Source: Amorphophallus konjac
Taxonomy: Eukaryota > Streptophyta > Magnoliopsida > Alismatales > Araceae
NCBI GenBank assembly: GCA_022559845.1
Contig: CM040120.1
Location: 163,104,334 to 163,168,333, forward strand
Direction of reading: 5' to 3'
Length of the DNA: 64,000 nt
Within the stretch, counting starts at the first letter, position 1, and each line of letters starts with the position of its first letter. Below the pieces are notes generated by a model. The model was not told the DNA's origin. It saw nothing but the letters and a program-made list of their open reading frames with translations, and made no database searches. Both the position numbers and the translations under genes were made by a program. Positions 55,256-64,000 of the stretch are shown here, piece by piece.

Positions 55256-55708
55256 CTACTTCTTGGAGATGGCAGGGAACTTGAAGGAGAATCCCTCAGC
55301 CAAATGGTGCCCCAAGAATCCAAGGGCTCGGGCCTTGGAAGCCTTTGCAAGCCACTGCTGATAGTCTGCATGGGAGAGATTGCGCAGTTTGGCGAAGAAG
55401 ACTCCTCTGGACCGCCTCGAAGTCGGACGATGGCAAGACCACCATGCCTGGAAAGCTTCTTTAAAGAGCTCGTCAGAAATATAAGATACACCACCGGAAG
55501 ATGCGCGATGAAGACGTGGCAGCCTCTGCAACTCTATGGTACTCTGCTGCTGCTGGTTCCAGATGGGTAGTAGAAGTAGATGGTGACCAAAGGGGGTGAT
55601 TAGGGGGAGGAAATGGTAGGAAATGGAGCTGGGATCTTCCCTGGTGTAAGGGGGATGGGGGAGAAGGGTTGTGGCCCGGAGAATGGGGGAGGAGAAGGCT
55701 AGGGACAC
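55256..55708 (-). other. Open frame inside K 5' LTR, unrecognised
   Basis: 150 codons. The first third is low-complexity leader-like. The last 75 residues (ISDELFKEAFQAWW, GVFFAKLRNLSHADYQQWLA, GFLGHHLAEGFSFKFPA) have a protein-like composition. It is absent from the truncated 3' LTR, which stops at its midpoint. It could be a captured gene fragment or chance. I do not know its function. Confidence 0.3.
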
Positions 55709-56232
55709 AGCTAGCAGGTGGAGGGGAAGAGTGGTGCGGCCTGGGGTGGAGAGGGAGAGATATGGGTGTGCAAATGGCCTAGGGGGGGAAAGGGAAGGGT
55801 GTGTTTAAATTTTCCTTGGTGGGGTGATTAATTTTGGCCTTAGAAAGGGGAAAGGGTTTATGGGGAGTGTGGGAGGATGCTTGGGAGAATGAAAGGGTGG
55901 CTTGGGGAGAGAGATTCTCTCTTGGGATGGTGGTGGAGTTAATGGGGTAGTAAATAGGGTATAGGGATATGAAAGGTCAAGGGTGATGTGGCTAGGTGAG
56001 GTGGCAAGTGGTGGTGATGTGGCAAGGGGTGGTTGGATGAGGTGGAGGAGAGGGGCGAATTTGGGAGGGAGGAGAGAGAATGGGTCGCCCCCTTCTAGAG
56101 AGAGAGAGAGGAGAGAGAGAAAGGAGAGAGAGGGGGAGCTTCACACACCAAGAAAAATCACTCAAATTTCTGGAAATACTTCAATAATTCGTTCTTTCAT
56201 TCATCAACTTAAAATGGGGGAAATGGGGTCCT

Positions 56233-56239
56233 ATTTATA
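56233..56239 (-). promoter_or_regulatory. TATA box of element K 5' LTR
   Basis: CCTATAAATAGG on the minus strand in the same context as 50912-50918. Confidence 0.55.
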
Positions 56240-56545
56240 GGCATCCCACATTTTACAATAAGACCCTGGCTTTTGGACCAATGACAAATAACCAAGGGGG
56301 AAGGGGGCGCCCCTGGGCCTAGCCCACTAAAATGGCCCATTAACCAACTTAAATCACCTAATGATACATAACTTAGTTGAATGACTGATTAACCAAGGTA
56401 CTAGACTTAAATAAAAGAAAAATTACAACGGTTTGACTCAAATAAAATTACATATGGCTCAAAATAAATGAGTAGATCATGCCGGACGCTTCCGAGGTGA
56501 GGAGACGGGCCGTGAGTGCCGAGACGGATGGTGATGACCCCATTA

Positions 56546-56848
56546 CAGGTACTCTGGATCAAGCACCAACTCACTGATTATCAGATAAAATTGAGATGCA
56601 TTCCAATTTTGTGTGATAATACCAGTGCTATATGTTTGAGTAAAAATCGTGTTCATCACTCTAGGACTAAGTACATAGAAATTAAACCCCATTTTCTTAG
56701 AGATGCAGTAAGCAAGAAGGAAATTGAATTGAATTTTGTTGAAACTAAAAAATAGATTGCTGACATTTTTACTAAACCTTTGGGAAATGAAATATTTAAA
56801 TTGTTAAGAAGAGAATTAGGTTTATGTAAATATCAGCATGATGAATAA
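56546..56848 (+). pseudogene. pol: Element L RNase H, C-terminal end
   Basis: The plus strand reads QVLWIKHQLTDYQIKLRCIP, LCDNTSAICLSKNRVHHSRT, HFLRDAVSKKEIELNFVETK, a TAG (56753-56755), then IADIFTKPLGNEIFKLLRRE and a stop at 56848. It is close to the same part of F (46615-46920), including a stop at the same Gln position. Everything upstream has been replaced by element K. Confidence 0.85.
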
Positions 56849-58119
56849 TCTTGATTTCATTCTTGAATAAATGTTCTGATTGGTCTTGAGTTGTGTCAAG
56901 TCTGTTTGATAATAGCTCTCTTAGTGTCATAGTTGAGTCATCTTGAGTTCAGTGGTATATAAAATGATATGTGGTGGAAAGATAGATTCTGTCAGTCTGA
57001 AAGCCCATATCAGGTGTAGAGGACTATTCTTCGCCAGGTACCATGAATCAAGATAGTCCATGCATTGCACTACATTTCTTATGATGGGTCTAGTGTCGTG
57101 TGGATATGTGTATCTGAAAGCCTGAACAAACATGCATATAGACAGGGGGAGTTTTTGCTTAGACTAAGATTGCCTGTCCATGCTGCATTATTTTGCCAGG
57201 GAGAGTCCAGTAAAGTCATGTCTGGGTGTGATCAGTGCTTCTTGAAACTTCAAAATCCTATCATTCAAGTTCTCTCTTCACATACAAAAACTTTTATCAT
57301 ATGGTGTCATTTCCATTTCTTGACATCCCTCAACTCTATGGTTCAATGTCAACTCCCTTATTCTGAATAGATGACAGTCTTGCAATTAGTTCATTATCTT
57401 GAGCAGAAACCATCATATGTCTTCTACCATAAGGATCATGTTTGCTTCATAAATGAACTGATGGTTTAATCTTAATAAACTATAGAGTTTAATGACTGTA
57501 TTTAGAAAATAGGGTGGTGGAAAACTATTTATAGCTCTCAACCTCCTTCTCATGTTGTGATAGATAATATCATACAGTATCCGAAAATGAAAGACTTAGT
57601 GAAATCTAGGTTGAGAAACTCAGATAATGTATTATTTTTTAACAAGTCACTTTGAAAAATTAAAAGGGTAGCAAAAAGAAAAAGTATTCATAGAAGAAAT
57701 GAATAAATCTATTAGCAGAGCAATGACTGAACTGCACTGAGAAACTAAGTACTCCTTAAATGAAATGGAGATAAATTCATGTCATGAAGTGCTTCATGTT
57801 AACTCTGTTCACATGATCAAATCTGAAGAATTGGTTTCACTGAGTATCTAGGGATACTGGCGTTTGATAAATGTGTACCCTTATGCAAAAAGGTGTAATA
57901 ATGACTGATGTTTTTGATCAGAGATAGATATGGTATTTCTTATGCTTAGTAACTGGGGGCACTGGCGTCTAACCCACGTGTACACTTAATGTCAAAGGCA
58001 TAGATGATACCTATTTGTTCAAGAAGCCCAGTTTTAAAATCAAAATTAAAAAAGATTGGCTGTAACCCTTGCAATTCCAATTTTTGTAAGAGTCAATTTG
58101 TTTAACCTCAAAACATACA
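56849..58119 (+). other. Element L 3' non-coding region
   Basis: This follows pol and matches the corresponding regions of D and F in blocks: an AGGGGGAG tract (57144-57151), GCAGAGCAATGACTG (about 57716), GGGATACTGGCGTTTGATAA (57851-57870) and GGGGGCACTGGCGTCTAACC (57955-57974). It ends abruptly at the LTR of M without a polypurine tract. No gene seen. Confidence 0.65.
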
Positions 58120-58289
58120 TGTTGCACACATACAGTTTTGATGATGTCTTACACTATAAGTCAATCATGATAGTCTATATTAATACATTCCACTTATTCA
58201 TTTTTCAGATACTGCATTCTCTAGTTCTACTCAGAAAGTCCATGCATACTTAGTTCATCATGCATTGCGTCCGTGAATATGCTGCTTTT

Positions 58290-59040
58290 TAAACTGAGTA
58301 GAGTCTGTGCATGCAAGCATCAAGTCGGTGCAACCCTAGTTGCTGCACGCGACTAAGTCAATGCATTGTCTGTTCATGCATTAGACAAGTCGGTGTAATT
58401 CTCGCACCATGCACACAAAGTCTGTGCACATTTCATTGCTAAATATGTGCATTATCTCAGTGCATGCAAGTGCGATGAAAGCACATAGGGTCGGTGCACA
58501 TGGTTATCTAGATGATTGCTAAGGCAGGTCAGTGCAAGCTTTGGCTCGCACAGGTCGGTGTAATTCTCGCACCAAGTCAGTGTGTTTGTTGCCTACACAC
58601 ACATACAAGGTCGGTGCATTTTCGTGTCTTAGGCATGATCGAAGTCGGTGCAATATCTTTGCCTTGCGCAATAATGTCCGTGCATGTTTGTGATATGAAG
58701 CATTCTAAGTCTGTGTAAGTCTTACATTATATTAACCATACTAAGTCGGTGCACATCCTCTTGTCTTGCATATCTTCTATTATGCACATCACAGTCTGTG
58801 CATTCTTTGCATTAGGGCACCTGAACTAGGTGCAATCTCTATCTCACTGCATTTCATAGTTGGTGATGTCTTTCTTATAGAAGGCATGTTTGTGTCTGTG
58901 TTGTGCTTTGTCTTGTGCCATAATACTCATGCAATCTTTACGTTGGGTTGCATAAGGTCGGTGCAACCTTTGTTCATGCACGCACATAAGGCCTATGGAT
59001 GTCTTGGCTTGTGCTCAATCAAGGTCTGTGCATGCTCGTG
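58290..59040 (+). repeat. Dispersed AAGTCGGTGCA word array in M U3
   Basis: About 20 copies of GTCGGTGCA, GTCTGTGCA or GTCGGTGTAA, usually preceded by AA or AG, with unrelated spacers of 15-60 bp. It is the family-specific form of the AAGTCTRTACA word in D and F. Confidence 0.8.
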
Positions 59041-59281
59041 ATCAGTGTAGCTTCCACTAATGTCTTCTCTTGCTTGGCAGGTCTGTCACCTGGTCGAGCA
59101 GGTGTTCGGCGAACCCAAACCAATGAAGGTACTCTACGTTGAAGTCAATGTACCAGGTTTAAGGGCTCGTGATCCGAGGCAACAAAAAGAAAGGATGATC
59201 CTACCACGTGGAAACGAAAAGGGATCGGCTCTGCCAGAAGGAATGGGCGGGAATCGTGTTAACCACACGCCATCTTGTAGC

Positions 59282-59288
59282 TATAAAA
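59282..59288 (+). promoter_or_regulatory. TATA box of element M LTR
   Basis: TATAAAA in GTAGCTATAAAAGAGG, 857 bp before the LTR end. Confidence 0.65.
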
Positions 59289-59804
59289 GAGGTCGAAGGC
59301 TGCAAGAGAAAGCTGCTGAAGATTGGAAAAACGAGAGCATCTGCAGCCACTGCTTGAGCAAGAACCTCCCTATTTGAGAGAAGAGCCTGACTAGAATGGA
59401 GAGAGTCTGAGTTATCTTCTCTGTGTTTTGAGCTTGAAAGACTGCTTCTATGGAAGCTACATCTTCGTTGGTTTTGAGTGACTATTTTCTTTTCATCGTT
59501 TTATTTTTTGAATTTTTTCACACATTTCTTCCTTACTGCTCTGTTACCCTCTAAGTGTTTTTTTTAAAGGAAGGGAGATTGGTTTTCCAGTTGCGAGTGT
59601 AGGGAACTCACTCGTGTGTACCCTCTGGTTTAGAGGAAGAGAGATTGGTCCTCCGGTTCTGATCTTACTAGAGCAAGGTCAGGTTCAGATCCTGTGGGTT
59701 GCAGGATCAGTGTAGAGGGATTTGTTCCCTTGTGACAAGCTGTAAGGCAGCGGATGTCAGCAGACTGAGTCTGCAGCAGTCTTTCATTGCTTAGTGCAAA
59801 GAAG

Positions 59805-59860
59805 CCTTACTCCTGTGAAGTAAGGGGTGGACGTAGATTGCAGATCGTAATCAAGCCACC
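59805..59860 (+). other. Conserved R/U5 hairpin motif, element M LTR
   Basis: CCTTACT (59805-59811) pairs perfectly with AGTAAGG (59819-59825). GGTGG (59826-59830) pairs with CCACC (59856-59860), enclosing a GATT/AATC stem. Confidence 0.65.
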
Positions 59861-60141
59861 TTAAAAACTCTCCGTCTCCTCTGTGTGGTTTGTCTGTCTG
59901 ATCTCTTGTGGAGTGTGTTTGGCTGATCTCTCTTTGCATCATGAGCTCTTAAGCTGTTCGTTCACGGTTCCAAATCAACCTCTTCTCGTTAAGTTTTTGT
60001 TGGATTGTCCCTTCGTGGGCTATTCAAGAAGACTCACTTGCTGCGACTGGTTTTTCATCTCCTGTGTTTCAAATTGCTTTAAATTTCTACGTGATCTATT
60101 CATCCCCCCCTCTTCTATCTCACGTTCTGCATGCTATCAAT

Positions 60142-60152
60142 TGGTATCAGAG
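60142..60152 (+). other. Element M primer-binding site
   Basis: TGGTATCAGAG follows the LTR by two bases. Confidence 0.9.
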
Positions 60153-60165
60153 TAGGTTACCCATT

Positions 60166-62333
60166 ATGTGGTCCAACGGCCAGGGTAATACTGGATCTAA
60201 TGGTCCTCGAAGCTTCATGGCTGAGGGACAGTCTATAAGCCACCCTCCTTTCTTTGATAGTACTAACTATTTCTACTGAAAAAATAGGATGGAGGTGTTT
60301 ATGAGAGCCCAGAGCCACAAGCTCTGGAGAGTGATCACCGTAGGGCCTTAAGAGCTTCCACCGAATGAAGACGCGTGGGCGGATGATCACGTCAATCTTT
60401 CAACCATCAACTGGTCGGCCCTGAACATTATACAGTGCGTAATTCACCCTGATGAATACGCCAGGATCTCAGCCTGCAAAACTGCCAAGAAGATGTGGGA
60501 TGAATTAGAGCTGATCTACGAAGGTACATCCCAAGTGAAGGCCACAAAGGTAAACATGCTGACCTCCGAATATGAATTATTTAAAATGAAATATGAGGAG
60601 ACTATCACATAAATGTATGCTAGGTTGTCTTTGATTACAAATAGTCTTAATGGGCTTGGGAAATAGATTTCAGAAGGGGACATTGTCAGGAAAATTCTTA
60701 GGTCTCTATCCCCCGCTTGGCACACTACGGCCATACTGATACAAGAGTCTAGGGACCTGTTGAAAATGACAGCCACTTAACTGATAGGATCCCTAATGAC
60801 CTACGAAATGAACTTCAAAAGGAATGGTGAAGGAAGTGAGAAGAAGGGCAAGAACAGTGCCCTCAATGTGTCCACCAGTAAAGCTAGCAGCAGCAGTGGT
60901 AGTAGCAGTGGAGAGTCTGACGGGTCTGTCAGACCTTGATCAAGAGGAGCAGGCTATGCTCACTTGTCAGTTTCGAAACTTTCTGAGAACGAAGGGAAAA
61001 ACATTCAGAAGAAAGGGTCATAGTCTTCTGGTAAGAAGTTTGATTCCAATAATGATAAAACCAGGAGCACTAAGAAGATTACATGTTATCACTGCAGGAA
61101 GACAGGACACATAAAAGGTGAATGTCTTGAGCTCCAGAAGAAGGCCTCCAACGTGTAGAAAAAGAAACCTCAAGCTATGGTCTGCACGTGGAGTGACAAG
61201 GAGGAAGACCCAGAGGCCAGCTCTTCAGAGGAAGACGAAGAAGGAATATGCCTCATGGCCAAAAGCGACGAAGAGGTAACAAACATTTTTGAGAACTTTA
61301 CAATTGATGATTGGGAAGATTCCTATGCCGAATTACTAGCTAAGTTTAATGCTTTGAGTAAAGAGCATAAGATGGTAAAGAGAAAACTGAATGCTATAAC
61401 TGAAGAACAGATCAAAACTTACAAAGAAAATCAAAAGGTCAAGGAAGAACTAGAAGAGATGAACTCTCTCAGGAGTGAAAATGATGACCTCAAGTCTGAA
61501 AACCAGGAAGTTCATAAACAGCTTGATGAACTTAAGTTAAAGCTTCAAGAGAGTCAAAGTGAAAACAACTTAATCATTGAGAAAAATGAAGCTGTGAGGA
61601 AAGTGAATTCTGAACTCCTGAAAAATTGTGAAACTCTGCAGAAAGAGCTGGAAGATAAACAAAAAACCCTAGAAAAATTTGTTCAAGGAAAGTCAAACTT
61701 AGATACTATGTTGGGTGCTAGGGTAATTTCAACAAAGAGGGTTTGGGCTACAATCCGGCACAGAAAAGACCTTTTGAATTCAAAACTATAACGTTCTGTC
61801 CAGAAAAGGGAAAATAAAAAATGGAAACACCATCAAGCTCTAGTCATGTTCATAGTGTCTAGCAAACTAGGAATAAGTCAACAAAACACGTCCAACAACA
61901 CTCTAAAACTGTTAAGAATTTAACTAAACAAGCTCCAATGTCAATCAACCAGAACAAGAGTGTTAGCAGAACCAGGCAAATGACCCATAACAGAAATTCA
62001 TATTCTAATAAGAACATAGGTCAGCACAGAAGAAACTGGGGAAATTATGCTCATCCTCAGAGATTCTATCCTCAGGGATTCTTTAATAAGTATACCTCTC
62101 CTAGACAAGATGGATACAGGAGATATCCGGAGAATAAAAGGTCTGACAGCAAGAACAATTTTCACACCATTAGACATAATGGACACAATGTTAATCGAAA
62201 CTTCAACAAAAATGTCAACAACATGGGAAAGAAGAAAATCATGGAACAACTTTGGATTCCAAAATGTTTGCTTAAAGAGTTGAACAATGTCTTTGGACCC
62301 AATCTTTCTTGGGTTCCAAAACACTCTACTTGA
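60166..62333 (+). pseudogene. gag: Element M gag (stops and frameshifts)
   Basis: Gag starts at ATG 60166 (MWSNGQGNTGSNGPRSFMAE) and follows the same plan as D: HPPFFDSTNYFY then a TGA where D has Trp, a gag domain (LNIIQCVIHPDEYARISACK, ELELIYEGTSQV, DIVRKILRSLSPAWHT), a zinc knuckle CYHCRKTGHIKGEC (about 61084-61125), an acidic block and a coiled coil in the open piece 61177-61791 (204 codons). A frameshift near 61722 then leads to the basic C-terminal part (61938-62333). At least seven in-frame stops lie in the first 1 kb. It ends WVPKHST and a TGA, as D ends in a TAA at the matching place. Confidence 0.8.
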
Positions 62334-63682
62334 TTTGTTACTTTGCAGGTTTGTCTAGCAGCTAAGAACAACAAGTGGTATTTAGACAGTGGCTGCTCCA
62401 GGCACATGACAGGTGATTGATCCAAATTTAGCAAGCTGGATATGAAGGTAGGGGTATGGTCAAGTTCGGAAGAAAGAACAGAGGTAAAATTGTTGGCATT
62501 GGAACAGTTGGTAAGTCCCCCACAACCTCTATTGAGAAAGTTCTTCTAGTGGAAGGTCTTCAACACAACCTGATCAGTATTAGTCAGCTATGTGACAAGG
62601 GTCACAGAGTTGTGTTTGATAATGACTCATGTAAAATTATGGAAATAAGTTCTGACAATGTGAAGTTTTTAGCCAACAGGGTCAATAACGTCTACATTGT
62701 AGACTTAGATGATAAATCTAAGTTAAACCTTTGCTTGTCTGCTGATTTTGAAAATAATGCTTTTAGTTGGCATAGGCGTTTTGGTCATGCTAGCTATACT
62801 ACCTTAAATAAATTGGTGAAATTTGATCTGGTTAAAGGTTTACCCAAAATAAAATTCAACTCAAATTTAAATATTTGTGATGCCTGTGCTATAGGCAAAT
62901 AGACTCGACAGTTTTTTAAACTAAGATATGAGCCACTATCTTCTAGACCATTGGAACTCCTTCATATGGATCTCTTCAGTCCTACTAGAACTCAGAGTCT
63001 TAATGGCAGTAGGTTTGGTTATGTGATTATTGATGATCATTCTATATTTTCAGGGATCTTTTTCTTAGCTAACAAGAATGATGCTTTTCAAAAGTTCAAA
63101 CAGTTCTTCAATAAGGTCAAACAAGAAGGAAAACACAAAATTTGTTCAATTCAATCTGACCATGGAGGTGAATTTGAAAACTCCATGTTTTCTGATCTTT
63201 GTGAAACTGAGGGACTAACGAACAAGTTTTCTTCTCCTAGGACACCGGAGCAGAATGGAATTGTGAAGAGAAGAAATCGAACCATTGTGGAAATGGCCCG
63301 AACTATGCTGATCGACAGTCATCTACGATGGAAGTTTTGGGCAGAGGCGGCCAATACAGTAACTTATACAATCAATAGGGCCATGGTAAGACTAGTTCAC
63401 AAGAAAACTCCTTATGAGCTATTGAAAGGTAAGAAACCAAACTTGGCTCATTTCAAGATTTTTATCCATAATAATGACAAGAAGGACCTAGATAAATTTG
63501 ATGCTAAAAGCTGTCCTGGAATATTTTTAGGATACTCTGAAGTTTCTAGAGCATATAGGGTTTTTAACATTGCTGAACAAAAAATTGAAGAGTCTCCACA
63601 TGTCATTTTTGATGAAACAAAAGGTGCTACTAATATTGAAAATGATGACAGGGAGTCAAAGCATGATGGAGAATTCCTATAA
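62334..63682 (+). pseudogene. pol: Element M pol: protease and integrase (broken)
   Basis: VCLAAKNNKWYLDSGCSRHM gives the protease site, followed by a TGA and frameshift. Piece 62456-62902 carries the pre-integrase HHCC module (SWHRRFGHASYTTLNKL… CDACAIGK, TAG). Piece 62951-63682 (243 codons) holds the integrase core: [38 protein letters not shown] and EQNGIVKRRNRTIVEMARTM with all three catalytic residues, then [17 protein letters not shown], where the FGS/FGC residues before FIHNN are missing. It ends at a TAA. Confidence 0.82.
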
Positions 63683-64000
63683 GATAAAGAAGAAAAGGAG
63701 TTTCAGCCAAATGAAACTCCAGACGATCCCAATCAGGTAAGGCCGGCTGAAATAGGTGAGTCTTCAATAAATGTTAGATTTCTAAAAGACCATCCTGTCT
63801 AAAACATCATAGGAGATTTGAATGATCCCCTTAGAAATGTTCAAAATCAAGATCTAGTTGCCTTGGTCTCAGAAATAGAACCCAAAAATGTTGAAGAAGC
63901 TTTAAAAGATGAAGGTTGGGTTAATGCAATGAATGACGAACTACGACAGTTTGAACGAAACAATGTGTGGGAGCTAGTTCCAAGACCAGAAAATACGAAT
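63683..64000 (+). pseudogene. pol: Element M pol: linker and RT approach (runs off window)
   Basis: The same frame continues after the TAA with an acidic linker, NVRFLKDHPV, a TAA, NIIGDLNDPLRN, and EALKDEGWVNAMNDELRQFE with NNVWELVPRP just before the RT proper. It matches D at about 36390-36630. The RT lies outside the window. Confidence 0.8.

Larger units (their letters stand above)
50220..56547 (-). mobile_element. Element K: internally deleted Ty3/gypsy chromovirus
   Basis: On the minus strand it shows a 5' LTR (56547-53970), a degenerate primer-binding site, a gag-like ORF with zinc knuckle, a proline-rich region, the end of integrase with a chromodomain-like tail, and a truncated 3' LTR (51228-50220). 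RT, RNase H and most of integrase are absent, so it is non-autonomous. The outer edge abuts GGTAC inside the copia RNase H of L. The other edge joins the gag of F, so flanks do not match and a deletion has occurred. Confidence 0.7.
53970..56547 (-). repeat. Element K 5' LTR
   Basis: The 2578-bp LTR reads in sense from TGTAATGGGGTC to GGTCGTGTCACA. Its U3-side 1 kb matches 50220-51224. It contains the TATA box, a GA/CT-rich zone (about 56090-56130) and, within 55256-55708 (minus), a 150-codon open frame of unknown nature. No other gene seen. GGTAC (56548-56552) follows its outer edge as a possible target duplication whose partner is lost. Confidence 0.65.
58120..60139 (+). repeat. Element M 5' LTR
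   Basis: The 2020-bp LTR starts TGTTGCAC and ends about CTATCA, two bases before the primer site. U3 (58290-59040) holds about 20 copies of AAGTCGGTGCA/AAGTCTGTGCA at irregular spacing. TATA, the shared hairpin and ATTCATCCCCCCCTC near the end follow. The open frames are not genes. Confidence 0.8.
58120..64000 (+). mobile_element. Element M: SIRE-like copia element, 5' part
   Basis: The plus strand shows a 5' LTR, primer site, gag and pol as far as the RT approach, then leaves the window. Gag and pol contain many stops and at least two frameshifts. It lies in the 3' region of L. Confidence 0.85.

Noticed and set aside
55538..56556. A transposon with a 9-bp duplication (GGTACTCTG) around 55547-56547
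   Set aside because: The same 1 kb is the U3 part of K's LTR, continuous with a primer site at 53953. The GTACTCT match is better explained as microhomology.
56546..56848. L as the missing pol end of element E
   Set aside because: L and E are both plus-strand, but L's 3' region matches F and D, and no E-type 3' LTR follows it.
60166..61176. Stops in M and D as a deamination (C-to-T) signature
   Set aside because: Only a minority replace Gln, Arg or Trp codons. Several replace Tyr, Glu or Lys positions, which need other changes.

Overview
The window is nuclear DNA of a seed plant, most likely a flowering plant with a large repeat-rich genome. I recognise no host gene, tRNA or rRNA in 64 kb. 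Nearly all of it is a nest of decayed LTR retrotransposons. The clues are long TG...CA repeats, primer-binding sites matching plant initiator-Met tRNA (TGGTATCAGAGC), polypurine tracts, 5-bp target duplications and broken gag-pol genes of Ty3/gypsy and Ty1/copia type. The species cannot be named from this.

Layout. (A) 1-5090 and 16390-about 17852: minus-strand gypsy element, broken gag-pol plus a split 5' LTR. (B) 5091-16389: a complete minus-strand Tekay/Del-like chromovirus with two 3.3-kb LTRs, inserted in A's LTR (target duplication AGCAT/AGCGT). (C) about 17853-18778: plus-sense gypsy LTR fragment. (H) 19153-22920 and 25503-26698: minus-strand SIRE/Maximus-like copia element with 3' LTR, envelope-like ORF and pol tail. 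(J) 22921-25497: copia solo LTR inside H (TTTGA duplication). (E) 26699-30660 and 41987-42291: plus-strand copia element with 5' LTR and gag, inserted in H's pol. (D) 30661-41981: complete plus-strand SIRE-like element inserted in E's gag (ATTTC duplication). (F) 42292-50219: minus-strand SIRE-like element with 3' LTR, pol and gag tail. (K) 50220-56547: minus-strand, internally deleted gypsy element. (L) 56548-58119: plus-strand copia pol tail and 3' region. (M) 58120-64000: plus-strand SIRE-like element running off the window. H<-E<-D is a three-deep nest.

All coding regions carry stops or frameshifts, so none of the elements looks autonomous now. D is the least decayed: its whole gag-pol stays in one frame and is broken only by stop codons.

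The most interesting signal is in the LTRs. All six copia families (seven LTR copies) share a structured motif 200-320 bp before the LTR 3' end: a short hairpin whose arms differ between families but stay complementary, then GGTGG-ACGTA-variable stem-GAA-CCACC. TATA boxes sit a near-constant 0.8-0.9 kb before the LTR end. Upstream U3 sequence is instead packed with family-specific repeated words (AAGTCTRTAC, AAGTCGGTGCA) or GTCGAC-centred palindromes. Three families also share a conserved non-coding block between pol and the 3' LTR.
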